Below the pieces are notes generated by a model. That model did no database searches and was not told where the DNA came from. It saw only the letters and a program-made list of their open reading frames with translations. Shown here piece by piece: positions 8,940-18,792 of a stretch of DNA of 64,000 nt. The stretch covers positions 124,001-188,000 of the forward strand of contig JAHZKX010000059.1 of assembly GCA_022600195.1 (NCBI GenBank). The letters are read 5' to 3'. The DNA comes from Planctomycetota bacterium. GTDB taxonomy: Bacteria > Planctomycetota > Planctomycetia > Planctomycetales > Planctomycetaceae. A program made the position numbers and the translations under genes. Numbering within the stretch: the stretch's first letter is position 1; every line of letters begins with the position of its first letter.

Positions 8940-8960
8940 GTATTTCGAATTTGCAATCGT

Positions 8961-10652
8961 TTATTCGTCTGTTACACATCCTTCGGAGGCGGATTTTACA
9001 TTTTTGATATATTTATAAAGTGTGCCTCGCGTGTATTTGTAGGGTGGTGCCGTCCATGCCTGACGGCGCTGTTCGAGTTCCGCGTCGGTCAAATCCACAT
9101 TCAGCAAATTGTTATCAGCGTCGATGGTGACTTTGTCTCCGGAATTCACCAGAGCAATCGGCCCGCCTTCCTGTGCTTCGGGAGTGACGTGTCCGACGAT
9201 GAATCCGTGTGAACCGCCGGAAAAACGACCGTCTGTCAACAGTGCGACATCTTTCCCCAGGCCGGCTCCCATGATGGCCGACGTGGGAGTTAACATCTCG
9301 GGCATACCGGGTCCCCCTTTCGGTCCTTCATAGCGAATGATAATGACATCGCCTTTCTGGATTTTATTTTCTTCCAGTGCTTTGAGCATGTCTTCTTCTG
9401 AATCGAAGACATTCGCCGGTCCTTCAAAGACGAGGCCTTCTTTACCTGTGATCTTGGCGACGGCACCGGTGGGCGCCAGGTTTCCTTTGAGAATTTGCAG
9501 GTGCCCGGTCGGTTTAATCGGGTTTTCAATATCGTGGATAATGTCCTGTCCCTCTTTGAGGCCGGGCAGTTCTGCCAGGTTTTCTGCGAGAGTTTTCCCG
9601 GTGACGGTCATGCAGTCGCCGTGAATAAAGCCTTTTTCCAGCAGGTATTTCAGAACAGCGGGTGTACCGCCAATTTCCTGCAGGTCAGCCATGACGTATT
9701 TTCCACTCGGCTTGAAGTCAGCCAGTAACGGGACACGGTCACTGACCGCTTGAAAGTCTTCGATGGAGAGTTCCACACCAACCGAGCGGGCAATGGCCAG
9801 CATATGCAGGACCGCATTGGTAGAGCCACCCAAAGCAACAATGAGGACCATTGCATTTTCAAATGCTTCGCGGGTCATGATGTCACGGGGTTTTAAATCG
9901 AGCTCGAGCAGAATTTTGATGGCGGCTCCGGCGCGAACACATTCATCCAGTTTTAAAGGATGCTCGGCTGGAATGGATGAGCTGTAAGGCAGCGACATAC
10001 CCAGGGCTTCGATGGCGGAGGACATGGTGTTGGCGGTATACATACCGCCGCAGGCGCCGGCACCGGGGCAACTTTTCTGTACGATCTCTTTACGCGTTTC
10101 ATCGGTGATTGTGCCGGCCAGATATTCTCCGTAGGACTGAAACGCAGAAACGATATCCAGTTTTTCATTATTCAGGCAGCCGGGGGCAATCGTTCCACCA
10201 TAGACCATGATCGAAGGCCGGTTAAACCGTCCCATGGCAATGAGACAGCCGGGCATGTTCTTGTCACAGCCGGGAAGCGAAATATTGGCATCGTACCATT
10301 GGGCACAGGTGACGGTTTCAATGCTGTCGGCGATCAGGTCACGCGATTGCAGAGAGTACGACATGCCATCGGTGCCCATCGAAATACCATCGCTCACACC
10401 AATGGTATTAAATCGCAGTCCCACCAGATCGGCCGCTTCCACGCCCTCTTTGACTTTGGCAGCCAGTTTATTGAGGTGCATGTTGCAGGAGTTACCTTCG
10501 TACCAGACACTGGAGATTCCCACCTGAGCCTTATTCATGTCGGCTTCGGTCATGCCGGTGGCATACAACATTGCCTGCGAGGCCCCCTGGGAACGAGGCT
10601 GAGTAATGCGGGAACTGTAACGATTGAGAATGGGTTTAGAATCGGATGACAT
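8961..10652 (-). CDS. ilvD: Dihydroxy-acid dehydratase
   Basis: IlvD dehydrates 2,3-dihydroxy-3-methyl acids to 2-keto acids in valine, isoleucine, leucine and pantothenate synthesis; it is a cytosolic Fe-S enzyme. The 563-residue protein is full length. Candidate cluster cysteines are C56 (GNSCNMH), C129 (GCDKNMPGC) and C201 ([14 protein letters not shown]), consistent with the [2Fe-2S]-type family. The C-terminal motifs [30 protein letters not shown] and the final RRQAW are also present. No other branched-chain amino acid gene is adjacent. An inverted repeat lies about 90 bases upstream. Confidence 0.97.
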   Translation of the reverse strand: MSSDSKPILNRYSSRITQPRSQGASQAMLYATGMTEADMNKAQVGISSVWYEGNSCNMHLNKLAAKVKEGVEAADLVGLRFNTIGVSDGISMGTDGMSYSLQSRDLIADSIETVTCAQWYDANISLPGCDKNMPGCLIAMGRFNRPSIMVYGGTIAPGCLNNEKLDIVSAFQSYGEYLAGTITDETRKEIVQKSCPGAGACGGMYTANTMSSAIEALGMSLPYSSSIPAEHPLKLDECVRAGAAIKILLELDLKPRDIMTREAFENAMVLIVALGGSTNAVLHMLAIARSVGVELSIEDFQAVSDRVPLLADFKPSGKYVMADLQEIGGTPAVLKYLLEKGFIHGDCMTVTGKTLAENLAELPGLKEGQDIIHDIENPIKPTGHLQILKGNLAPTGAVAKITGKEGLVFEGPANVFDSEEDMLKALEENKIQKGDVIIIRYEGPKGGPGMPEMLTPTSAIMGAGLGKDVALLTDGRFSGGSHGFIVGHVTPEAQEGGPIALVNSGDKVTIDADNNLLNVDLTDAELEQRRQAWTAPPYKYTRGTLYKYIKNVKSASEGCVTDE

Positions 10653-10740
10653 CGACGTTTTTCCTCTGTAGTGTTTTCAATAGCAATGGTTTGAGAATAA
10701 AATGGGATGACGGGCCCGATGATCATTCAGGCCTGACATG

Positions 10741-10768
10741 TGATTGAAGCCTGTTGGCTATTCAATCA
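10741..10768. other. Inverted repeat at the 3' end of the ABM monooxygenase gene
   Basis: TGATTGAA (10741-10748) is the exact complement of TTCAATCA (10761-10768), with an inner GCC/GGC pairing around a TGTT loop. It spans the stop codon of the monooxygenase gene. There is no T run on the minus strand, so it is more likely an mRNA 3'-end or processing hairpin than a classical terminator. Confidence 0.4.
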
Positions 10769-11048
10769 ACAACTTCACTCGATGGGCCACTCGTTCAACA
10801 CGCGGCATCACCAGTGGTTGATAGATTTCACAATACGCTTTTTCTTCGCGGTGCGCTTTCCAGGCCTGTTCGCTCTCCCAATGTTCGACGAGCACAAAGG
10901 TCGCTGGCTCTGCTTCAGCGTAATACACGTCAAACCGCAGACAGCCCGGTTCCGTACGAGATAAGCGGCAGGCTTCCGTCAACAGCCCCTCGATTTCTTT
11001 TGCATCGGAGGCATCTTTCAATGTGAGAATGACATTGAGGCAAAACAT
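10758..11048 (-). CDS. ABM-family (putative quinol) monooxygenase
   Basis: A 96-residue ferredoxin-like dimeric alpha-beta barrel protein: N-terminal strand MFCLNVILTLKD, helix with ACRLSRTEPGCLRFDVYYA, then ATFVLVEHWESEQAWKAHRE and a C-terminal strand. The pattern EPGCLRFDVY...VLVEHW...AW.AH is typical of ABM (antibiotic biosynthesis monooxygenase / YgiN-like) proteins. They oxidise quinols or aromatic substrates without a cofactor, or act in stress metabolism. It lies 105 bases upstream of ilvD on the same strand; a functional link is not evident. Confidence 0.82.
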   Translation of the reverse strand: MFCLNVILTLKDASDAKEIEGLLTEACRLSRTEPGCLRFDVYYAEAEPATFVLVEHWESEQAWKAHREEKAYCEIYQPLVMPRVERVAHRVKLLIE

Positions 11049-11497
11049 GTTCGGTCTCTTGATTATAAAAATAGAGTCTGGGTGGGATCAAAGCCATCGC
11101 AAACGCACGAAGGACAACTTATCACAATACAGTAACACTCCGAGATTGGAAGTGACAGTATTGGGAGATTCTTAAACGGCAGGGAAGCATAAATCCCTCA
11201 CTTTAGAGACGATTTCTCCGGAATGATTCTGTACTCATGACTCCTTTCTGGTGGCTCAAGTTCGGAGCTGACTTCGAAATGAGTCGCTTTTCCCTGCTGT
11301 AAGAGTTTGCGGGTTCCGTAGTCTGGATCACTGATTCATCAAAAAGGGGCTGAAATTGGCAAATGAAGTCCACACTTGGATGACGCATTGCTTTTATTCT
11401 GTTATCATTCCGACGAGGTTCAGAGGCGAATAGATGACAGAAGCCAGTGGCATCGAGTCGGGTATGGCTCTTTTGATTCATATAAAGGGAGTGTGAA
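11049..11497. other. Divergent intergenic region, possible regulatory DNA
   Basis: About 450 bases between a minus-strand monooxygenase gene and a plus-strand activator gene. No gene is convincing. The one element that stands out is the -24/-12-like sequence at 11377-11392, listed separately. Confidence 0.4.
11377..11392 (+). promoter_or_regulatory. Possible sigma-54-type (-24/-12) promoter
   Basis: TGGATGACGCATTGCT has the invariant GG and GC dinucleotides of a sigma-54 promoter at the correct spacing and a perfect TTGCT -12 box, but only TGG of the -24 TGGCAC box. It lies about 105 bases before the start of an AAA-Fis activator gene, suggesting possible autoregulation. This is a weak match found by eye. 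Confidence 0.25.
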
Positions 11498-13501
11498 GTG
11501 AGTAAGGCAGAAACAGTGGAGTGGTTGGATTGGAAAAGGCTGCCTTTGTTTTCTCGTTTTGATGCAGAGGCTTCTCTGATCCAGATGTGTGATCAGTTAC
11601 TGGAAGAGGCGACTTTGCAGGAGTCGGGATGTGACTACATTCGCCAGTTTCTGCCTCAGTTGGCAACGGTATTATCCTGTCAGTGGTGTACTCTGATCGA
11701 ACGGACGCCGGAGTGGGAGACCCTGTTTGAATTTGGGCGCAATGTAGCGGGTGGTTTTCCGGTTTCGTTGTGTGACGAAGCATTGGATCGTGATGCCGGC
11801 GGTATGTGTGCCGATGAAAAACGGGACGACTGGTCCTTTCTGGCAGCGCCGTTGGGCGATGTGCGTTCCGGAACCGTTTTGTTAGTCGGCGGGCGCGACT
11901 TAACGGTTGCTACACTTGGTGAACTGATTGTTGTGGCGCGCGTTCTGGGTTATGCACTGTCTGTCGTTGAAAAACGGGAAAAGCATCAGCGACGTATTAA
12001 TCGTCTGCAGACCACGCTGCATATTGCCTCCAGCTTTTCGTCGGCTCGTGAAACACAACCACTGCTGGAAAAAATCGCGGAAGAAGCAACGCGTCTGCTT
12101 GAGTGTGAAAGATCCAGTATTTTTATCTGGGATCGAGAACACAAACAAGTCGTGGCTTGTCCCGCATTAGGTGTGGAAGGCAATACACTGCGTCTGCCCG
12201 ATAATGTGGGGATCGTGGGAGATGTGATTCATACAGGCAAGACGGTTCGCGTGGATGATGCTTATAACGATGAGCGGTTTGACCCGAGTGTAGATAAGTC
12301 GAGTGGGTTCAAGACGCATAATCTGTTGTGCGTGCCTTTGAAAAATAATGCCGGCGAACTGATCGGTGCGTTCGAGGTGATGAATAAGGATAAAGGGAAG
12401 TCAGACTTCAACGATGATGACGCACAAAGTCTGGAAGAACTGGGCGTGCAGGCGGCGACGGCTCTGGAAAATACGCGCGAGATCGAACAGCTTTCCCGCA
12501 GCCGAGACCAACTGACCGAACAGGTGAAACAAACCGTTCAGATTATCGGCAAGAGTTCTGCCATCACAGCGCTGCGTTCCACCATCGAACGGTTGGCGAG
12601 CACTGATTTGCCAGTGTTGATTCTGGGAGAAAGCGGGACGGGGAAAGAAGTCGTCAGCCAGTCGCTGCATTATCAGGGACCGCGGGCCAATACACCTTTT
12701 ATCGCCATCAACTGTGCAGCTTTGACAGAAACGTTGCTCGAAAGCGAATTGTTCGGACATGAAAAAGGGGCATTCACCGATGCCCATGAAACACGGGTCG
12801 GCAAATTTGAACTGGCCGAAGGGGGCACGCTGTTCCTTGATGAAATTGGAGACATGAGTCCGGGAGGTCAGGCCAAACTGTTACGCGTGCTGGAACAGAA
12901 AGTGATCACCCGCGTGGGAGGATCAGAAAGCATTCCGATTAATGTGCGTGTGGTGGCAGCGACGAACGCCAAGCTGGCGGACGCCGTTCGCGATAAAAAA
13001 TTCCGCGAGGATCTATATTATCGGCTGAGCGTGGTCACGCTCGATCTGCCTCCGTTACGCGAACGTCCGGAAGATGTGATTTTATTGGCGGAGTTTTTTC
13101 TGGCTCAGTTTTGTGGACAGGCCAATCGTCGTGTGTTGAAATTTTCGGCGGAGGCCAAAAAACGTTTGCAGGCGCACCTCTGGCCGGGCAATGTCCGTGA
13201 GCTTCGAAATCTGATGGAGCGCGTGGCGTTTCTATGTGCCAGTGATCGTGTGGAAGTGGAAGACCTGGCGTTTATTCTGAGTCCGTCCCGCGATTCGGTG
13301 GTGGACATGTCGGCCGATTTAAGTTTGAAAGAAGCCTCACGCCGCTTCCAGCAGGAATACATCCGCCGCACGATCAAACGCGTAGGCGGCAACATGAGCG
13401 AAACCGCCAAATGTCTGGGTCTGCATCGTTCGAACCTGTACCGCAAAATGGGTCAACTGGAAATGCACGAAGCAGACGATGCACAAGATCTGGACGACTG
13501 A
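11498..13501 (+). CDS. GAF / AAA+ / Fis sigma-54-activator-like transcriptional regulator
   Basis: A GTG start preceded by AAAGGGAG. 667 residues. An N-terminal GAF-like region (about 25-155) and a second, clearer GAF domain (about 170-325, with [11 protein letters not shown] and LLCVPLKN) are sensory. A linker helix leads to the AAA+ domain, with Walker A GESGTGKE at 377-384, Walker [23 protein letters not shown], and a C-terminal Fis HTH ([18 protein letters not shown]). The sigma-54 loop reads GAFTDA (424-429) rather than GAFTGA. It would respond to a small ligand through its GAF domains. Whether it works with sigma-54 is open. Confidence 0.88.
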   Translation: MSKAETVEWLDWKRLPLFSRFDAEASLIQMCDQLLEEATLQESGCDYIRQFLPQLATVLSCQWCTLIERTPEWETLFEFGRNVAGGFPVSLCDEALDRDAGGMCADEKRDDWSFLAAPLGDVRSGTVLLVGGRDLTVATLGELIVVARVLGYALSVVEKREKHQRRINRLQTTLHIASSFSSARETQPLLEKIAEEATRLLECERSSIFIWDREHKQVVACPALGVEGNTLRLPDNVGIVGDVIHTGKTVRVDDAYNDERFDPSVDKSSGFKTHNLLCVPLKNNAGELIGAFEVMNKDKGKSDFNDDDAQSLEELGVQAATALENTREIEQLSRSRDQLTEQVKQTVQIIGKSSAITALRSTIERLASTDLPVLILGESGTGKEVVSQSLHYQGPRANTPFIAINCAALTETLLESELFGHEKGAFTDAHETRVGKFELAEGGTLFLDEIGDMSPGGQAKLLRVLEQKVITRVGGSESIPINVRVVAATNAKLADAVRDKKFREDLYYRLSVVTLDLPPLRERPEDVILLAEFFLAQFCGQANRRVLKFSAEAKKRLQAHLWPGNVRELRNLMERVAFLCASDRVEVEDLAFILSPSRDSVVDMSADLSLKEASRRFQQEYIRRTIKRVGGNMSETAKCLGLHRSNLYRKMGQLEMHEADDAQDLDD

Positions 13502-13610
13502 TTCGGGTCGAGCGTCGCGAGCGGGAGAGTTCAGAGAACTCATACGAATGAGATTGATCAAGCACTGAACCCTGCATCTGGAAATACCTCTAAGTTTAAG
13601 AGTAGAACTG

Positions 13611-15164
13611 TTACTGCTCGTTGTTATCGATACAATATAACCGTGTTCCAGTTCGAACTATGATTTTACCTGAAGCAGCAGCGACTCCATACACAATGGG
13701 ATCTCGTGCTTGCGCTCTTGAGCCTGCTCGCTCTTCACGAAATGTTTTTTCCATCCAGGCAATTTCCTCTTTATCAATGACCAGATCTTGATTGCGATCA
13801 ACGCGAACCATCATTGCCTTAAATCGCTCTGGTAGCTCTTCTTTGGAAATCAAACCATCTTTATTTTTATCATTCTGAAGCAGCATTGCCCCAATACCAC
13901 CACCTTTGCGTTGCTGACCACGGTTATTTTTATTCGCGGTTTTCGCGCCCGTGTATTCCACATAATTTTCGGGAGCAGGTGGATGTTTCTCGGACCATAA
14001 ACGATTAAATGCAATCTCTTTGTATTGAGGACCGCTTTCTAATATCAACGTGCCCCCACTTTTGCCAAATAGATAGATCAGACTGCCTGCTACAACAGGA
14101 GTGGCCCAACACGGCTCCTTTAAACGCCTGGCGAAATGCTGTTTTCCGGTTTTGACATCCAGGCAATACAAAACTCCCACTTTGTTGATAAAGTAAGCAC
14201 ACTCTCCTGCGATAACGGGACTCGTATAATCAGAGACCGCTTTTTGGGCACGCCATACGATGCTTGGTTTTTCATGAATGTGATCCAGTTTGAGACACAG
14301 ATTGGAACGGCTTCCAGCGGACTGAGTTCCGAACTGTGGAATTCTAGCTCCAATAAAGAGCAAACCATCAGCATAGGTGGGAGAGGGGACACTGTTTCCA
14401 CCTAAATCTCCCAGTCCCCAAAGTAACTTGCCATTTCGACTATTGTAGGCATCGACTCGACCATTCGAACTGACTATGACAGCTTCAATTTGATCCTCAG
14501 CTTTGGAAACAACGATGGGGGAAGTCCATGACATACCCTTAGGACGTTCCACCTTCCATTTAGTTTTCCCGGTATTTTTCTCAATTGCGATGAGATATGA
14601 GGGACCACTATGTTCAATATTGAGGAATATCAGATCCTTTGACTGTGCTGGTGAACTCCCTAAACCATGATGGTTCTGAAATTTTCCATATTCCTGAGAC
14701 AGGTTACGTTGCCACAAGACCTCTTTTGAATGATTCAGGGCCAGCAGGTCACCACTTTCGTAAAACACATAGATCCCTGATTGATCAACAAGGGGAGTGG
14801 GAGCTGCTCGTGCCACTCGATAATTGGAAGGAGCTTTTTCTCCTGAATTGATCTCGTGATTCCAGAGTTGGTTGCCTGTCTTTATATCAAAACAATTTAA
14901 AATACATTTGTCTTTCATGTTTCCGTTAACTGATGAAAGATAAATTCGATTTTCCCAAACAATGGGTGTACTTTGTCCATAACCTTTGATTTCTGTTTGC
15001 CAGGCAATTCCTGATTGGGGTGACCAGCTCACTGGATACTTTACCTTGGATTCAGGTGCTTTAGAGACGCCGCCATTTCGAAACGAAGTCCAGCCTCCCG
15101 CATCAACATGGGAAAGTGGTAAAATTAAAAACAATATCCAGAATTTGTTATTTTTCATCTTCAT
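13611..15164 (-). CDS. Secreted PQQ-type beta-propeller with EF-hand pair
   Basis: 517 residues with a signal peptide (MKMKNNKFWILFLILPLSHVDA). The opening GWTSFRNGG and repeated blades (GNQLWNHEI, KEVLWQRNLS, GKTKWKVERP, GKLLWGLGD) are typical of the PQQ-like / YrvJ-type propeller used in planctomycete secreted proteins; PQQ binding itself is not shown. A C-terminal insertion (about 415-470) carries two EF-hand loops, DKNKDGLISKEE and DRNQDLVIDKEE, so calcium binding is likely. The last blade closes the propeller after the EF hands. It is the last gene of a probable four-gene minus-strand operon beginning with a DUF1559 prepilin-like gene. Confidence 0.82.
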   Translation of the reverse strand: MKMKNNKFWILFLILPLSHVDAGGWTSFRNGGVSKAPESKVKYPVSWSPQSGIAWQTEIKGYGQSTPIVWENRIYLSSVNGNMKDKCILNCFDIKTGNQLWNHEINSGEKAPSNYRVARAAPTPLVDQSGIYVFYESGDLLALNHSKEVLWQRNLSQEYGKFQNHHGLGSSPAQSKDLIFLNIEHSGPSYLIAIEKNTGKTKWKVERPKGMSWTSPIVVSKAEDQIEAVIVSSNGRVDAYNSRNGKLLWGLGDLGGNSVPSPTYADGLLFIGARIPQFGTQSAGSRSNLCLKLDHIHEKPSIVWRAQKAVSDYTSPVIAGECAYFINKVGVLYCLDVKTGKQHFARRLKEPCWATPVVAGSLIYLFGKSGGTLILESGPQYKEIAFNRLWSEKHPPAPENYVEYTGAKTANKNNRGQQRKGGGIGAMLLQNDKNKDGLISKEELPERFKAMMVRVDRNQDLVIDKEEIAWMEKTFREERAGSRAQARDPIVYGVAAASGKIIVRTGTRLYCIDNNEQ

Positions 15165-15277
15165 CTTTCAAATCAATTTTAAGTTAGAACTGAATTGACA
15201 CTTCTATACGCTCGTTTCTGATAGGTTCCAATTATCGGATCTAAAAAATGGAACAGTGATCTGCTCAGGTGGTTCAA

Positions 15278-16726
15278 TTACTTGCGATCTTGTTGTCCAA
15301 TGGCAATGAGTTTTGTAGGAGTTCCAGAAACGGTAAACGTGTTGATGAGTTTCAGAGATTTCAATGACAGAGCTTTGATTTTTCCAGTACCAGGTTCCGT
15401 CCAGAATGTATAGCGGCCAGCCTGATCAAAGCTGATGTCATGATGTCCGTAATGACCTTCTACTTTGCTGGAGCCAATTTTAATTTGCTTTACGATTTTT
15501 GCATCCTGAAAGTCCAGATCGGCATTGGGATCAAGGTCGATCACACTCAGATATTCATTCTGCTCCAACTCCTGTGGATGATTGTGAAAGGCAAATGCCA
15601 GTCGTTTTCCCCAAGCTGTTTTGATCACCTTCAAACCAGCAGGAGAGTTGCCTTCCAGCATGTTTAAAGGAACTGAGGTCACAGCGGGTTGGTCTGATTT
15701 TGCATTTAACAGACACAGCCGAGCAGAGGCGCCCTTACTTGAAACGAACAAAACATAATTTCGATGGGTTGAAAAGGCACCAGTGCGATTTGGTTTCTTT
15801 GTATCTTCATCCTTTCCCAAAGTGAGATGATGAACTTTCACATTCGTTTTGTTTTGAGGTAGAGGATTCAGATCAGCTTCGCACCAGCAGATACCATCGG
15901 CGGGAGCAAAGAAGACTTTCCCTGCACATATTGTTGCACCGTGAATCGCCCCTGAAGGTAATGCGAATGAATAGGCGATTTCCTCGTTCCCTTCGGGTCG
16001 AATTTGGGTTACATCAATAACTCCCTTTTGTGGTCCTCCTCCATCAATCCAGGAAGAATAGCCAGTTTTCCCTTCAGCAACAGCCAGCGTGATATGGTTA
16101 CCGCCCCCGCGATGAAACCCTGTTTTGATTTTTTGTGCTGGTTGGTCAAGATAGGTTTGAGGATTGAATCTCGTGTATCCTGAATTACGATCATTTGCCA
16201 GATAAAAAACTCCCTGATAACGGTATAAATGTGCCGGATTCCCTTGTTGGTCATCCAACTTTGAAGCGATTACTTCGGGATGTTTTTTATAGTACCAATG
16301 TGAATGGTTTCCGTGAGATTCTTCTTTTACACCGGAGTTGATAAAGATCCAACCACTTTGATTTTCTCCTCCTTCATGATCTCGAACACCGAGTAGAATC
16401 GTTCCTGAACTACATTCCATTTGCACTAGATTTTGTTTTTCAGCATCAACCTTGGGAAAGCCTTGAATCACGGAAGGCGTCCCCATTTTCAGTGTGTCAT
16501 CAGAAATGATGTCGGCCCATTTTACTGTTTTCGTATCATAATCTTGAAAAAAGAGTCGGCAGACTGTTCGTTGCTTCTTTTTCTTTGAGGGAGCTGTTTT
16601 GACCTGTTTCCCAGCGACCGTAAGTTGTGTTTGGTCCGCCTGAACCAAGGTTGGGTTAATGCCAGTAATTGAAGTCAGAAAACTGAATAAAACGATCGTT
16701 TTAAATTTAAGACACTGTGATCTCAT
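15278..16726 (-). CDS. Secreted beta-propeller-like protein with histidine-rich motifs
   Basis: 482 residues; signal peptide up to about residue 30 (LVQADQ). After a basic linker (APSKKKKQR), strand-rich repeats suggest a propeller (LVQMECSSGTILLGV, GVFYLANDRNS, KVFFAPADGICWC, NYVLFVSSKG, YTFWTEPGTGKI). Three histidine-dense stretches stand out: SHGNHSHWYYKKHPE, AFHNHPQELEQNE and EGHYGHHDIS; these could bind a transition metal. It vaguely recalls metal-chaperone propellers of the AztD type, but I cannot claim homology. It lies 113 bases upstream of the PQQ/EF-hand gene and 61 bases downstream of the lipoprotein gene, consistent with one operon. Confidence 0.65.
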   Translation of the reverse strand: MRSQCLKFKTIVLFSFLTSITGINPTLVQADQTQLTVAGKQVKTAPSKKKKQRTVCRLFFQDYDTKTVKWADIISDDTLKMGTPSVIQGFPKVDAEKQNLVQMECSSGTILLGVRDHEGGENQSGWIFINSGVKEESHGNHSHWYYKKHPEVIASKLDDQQGNPAHLYRYQGVFYLANDRNSGYTRFNPQTYLDQPAQKIKTGFHRGGGNHITLAVAEGKTGYSSWIDGGGPQKGVIDVTQIRPEGNEEIAYSFALPSGAIHGATICAGKVFFAPADGICWCEADLNPLPQNKTNVKVHHLTLGKDEDTKKPNRTGAFSTHRNYVLFVSSKGASARLCLLNAKSDQPAVTSVPLNMLEGNSPAGLKVIKTAWGKRLAFAFHNHPQELEQNEYLSVIDLDPNADLDFQDAKIVKQIKIGSSKVEGHYGHHDISFDQAGRYTFWTEPGTGKIKALSLKSLKLINTFTVSGTPTKLIAIGQQDRK

Positions 16727-16787
16727 GTCGTTACCTCAAGTGTAGATACAAGAAAATGAAAAGGATTTCAAACTCAGTTAGAGAAAT

Positions 16788-17201
16788 TTACCGTGAGCTA
16801 TTTTGATACGGGTTACCTTGCCCCTCTAGAAGTTGAAATTCATGTTTTGCAAAATGCACACAGACCCAGATTGGCTCCGTCGCTGTTCCTCTAACCCAGA
16901 AAAAGCGTCGACGCTTTTTAGTCGCGTGATAGACTGTGGGTGGACCTTTCATAGTAGGGCTGTCAACCATACTGGGGTTCATTTCAAAATAGCGCGACAA
17001 TAAATTGCTATCTGAAGCACCAAGAGAATCTGCGCGCCGCCAGTTTACTCCGTTGAGCTCAAGTACTTCAGGTGGCTGAATCTCGACAGGAGTGATTTCA
17101 CTGGAAGCATTTTTCGAGCAACTGAAACTGGCTGTAATTCCTGCTACCGCTAAAAACATTACTGATTTGTAAACCGGAATTAGGAATGGATATTTCATCA
17201 T
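16788..17201 (-). CDS. Small predicted lipoprotein
   Basis: 137 residues. The N-terminus has a hydrophobic helix ending in ITASFSC, a plausible lipobox (ASFS-C), so the mature protein probably starts at that cysteine. The rest shows WRRADSLGAS, a basic KKRRRFFWVRG stretch and a WVCVHFAKHEFQLLEG strand region. No family recognised. A small lipoprotein directly downstream of a DUF1559 gene is a common planctomycete arrangement. It sits 59 bases after the DUF1559 stop and 61 bases before the histidine-rich propeller. Confidence 0.6.
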   Translation of the reverse strand: MMKYPFLIPVYKSVMFLAVAGITASFSCSKNASSEITPVEIQPPEVLELNGVNWRRADSLGASDSNLLSRYFEMNPSMVDSPTMKGPPTVYHATKKRRRFFWVRGTATEPIWVCVHFAKHEFQLLEGQGNPYQNSSR

Positions 17202-17260
17202 AGGAGTTCTTGAGTGGAGGTAGATTTATAAGTCAGGTACATCAGAAATTGCAGATTCTT

Positions 17261-18229
17261 TTAAAACTCTCCTAACGTTTTACCATCAGCACGACTGAAC
17301 AAGTTTCGCAATGTCGACTGGTCGATGTTTTCACCAAGAAACCGCACGCTCCCATCACACAGCAGGATGTTAGCTCCTCCTACGTGTAAACTACGCGCTC
17401 CGGACACAACCTCACCATGATGGGCTAGATCGGGAGAATTTGAATTCGGTGGAAGGTAGCCATGCACTAAACTGTGATAACCAGTGTTTCGTATCCAGGC
17501 CCCCGCTCGAATACCTTCATATCTGGTGGCTGGTTGTGCTGCGAGATCATCTGAGTCCACGGAACAAGGGCCGCCACCACTGACACGTTTCATTTGTCGA
17601 TTGGGGTTCAATAACGTTGTGGTATCAGGGCCTCGATCACCAAACAGGGTTTCTGCCATAAAAATCGTGTTGGTAGTACCATCAGTAATATCCCGAAATC
17701 GAGTCGAAGAACCACGCCAGAACAAGCCATCATTGACAGCGGAACAATACTGAATATTTAGACCAGAACCACCATTTACCATATAGTTTGAACCTGCCCA
17801 AATTGCTCCATTTGAGTCTGTGTAATACACATTTCCTGCATCGCTGGGGCACATAAAAACGGGTAATGCTTGTTTAGCGACAGCTTCAATCGCGGGGTTC
17901 AAAGTAGGCGCCCAGGCAACTCCAAATAATAAAGGCTGATCGAAATCAATCACATTGTGCAGATTTGCTTGATCTAGATACGGGAGAAGTTGTGCTGAAG
18001 GAGAATATCCGTAAAGCGAATCGGATGCCATTAGAGGCAGTCGGGAATGTGTCTCATGATAATTGTGTAACGCTAATCCTAGTTGTTTGAGGTGATTTTT
18101 ACACTGTGCTCGTCGTGCTGCTTCGCGTGCTTGCTGGACAGCCGGTAATAGCAAGGCGATTAAGATCGCAATAATAGCGATGACCACCAATAGCTCAATT
18201 AATGTGAAGGCCCTTCGTTGTTGACTCAT
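17261..18229 (-). CDS. DUF1559 prepilin-like protein
   Basis: The ATG at 18229 is chosen because GGGAGAAAAAA precedes it and because the class III prepilin leader MSQQRRAF|TLIELLVV begins there. The N-terminal methylation/cleavage motif is followed by the hydrophobic helix VIAIIAILIALLLPAV and QQAREAARRAQC. The body is the DUF1559 (SBP_bac_10) domain, and the C-terminus has the H-X9-DG motif (HVGGANILLCDGSVRF). These proteins are abundant in planctomycetes and resemble major pseudopilins of type II secretion or type IV pili; their exact roles are mostly unknown. It is the promoter-proximal gene of a probable four-gene operon. Confidence 0.93.
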   Translation of the reverse strand: MSQQRRAFTLIELLVVIAIIAILIALLLPAVQQAREAARRAQCKNHLKQLGLALHNYHETHSRLPLMASDSLYGYSPSAQLLPYLDQANLHNVIDFDQPLLFGVAWAPTLNPAIEAVAKQALPVFMCPSDAGNVYYTDSNGAIWAGSNYMVNGGSGLNIQYCSAVNDGLFWRGSSTRFRDITDGTTNTIFMAETLFGDRGPDTTTLLNPNRQMKRVSGGGPCSVDSDDLAAQPATRYEGIRAGAWIRNTGYHSLVHGYLPPNSNSPDLAHHGEVVSGARSLHVGGANILLCDGSVRFLGENIDQSTLRNLFSRADGKTLGEF

Positions 18230-18792
18230 TTTTTTCTCCCATTTCAAAGTGGATTAGCGATGCAAAAACTGGCGATCTGCGATGAACTGCAAACTAGAAA
18301 AATGGTTGCTTAACAACTTCTAGTGAAAATCTATATCATAAGCAACATTAATGCAAATGCAATTAAGTTGTAAATATGAATTAATTAAATATTTACTTTT
18401 CAACGAGTGTTTGCTGCAGAAATAAAGGCGAGAATCTGCGCGTTCCATTTGGTAGAGGGGCTTAACGCCAAGTGCGTTTCTTGAGAAGGCATACGTCGAC
18501 TGGTACTGCAATACCCATCGCATTTTGCAGCTTCCGGTCCTACCTGTAGTTGGGCAAACTTCAGCGGCGAATTAGGTTCTCCAACTCGCGCCGGTATGAA
18601 AGACTGAAGTAGGAAGTTGGCGAGCCGCCGTATCAGAAACTCGTCGGAAGCCTATTTGAATTCGCGGACTCTGTACGCGAGGGTGGAAGCCAGCTGTATT
18701 CACGGATTCATCGCCAACCGGAAACTCCGGGCAGAACGGCTCAGGGAGTCTTCGATCAAATTGAACGTTAAATGGCATTCACGGAAGAAGAA
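18230..18792. other. Unexplained intergenic region with possible gene debris
   Basis: The part at 18300-18400 is very AT-rich and probably holds the promoter of the DUF1559 operon. From about 18480 to 18790 the base composition changes abruptly to mixed or GC-rich, and a plus-strand frame without ATG (TTG 18617, text such as NSRTLYARVEASCIHGF) runs into the next gene's 3' end. The frame looks protein-like rather than random, but I recognise no family, and no intact start exists. It may be a fragment of an inserted or decayed coding sequence. Confidence 0.3.

Noticed and set aside
18320..18523. A 67-residue minus-strand frame upstream of the DUF1559 gene
   Set aside because: It lies in AT-rich promoter DNA and its text lacks protein-like character.
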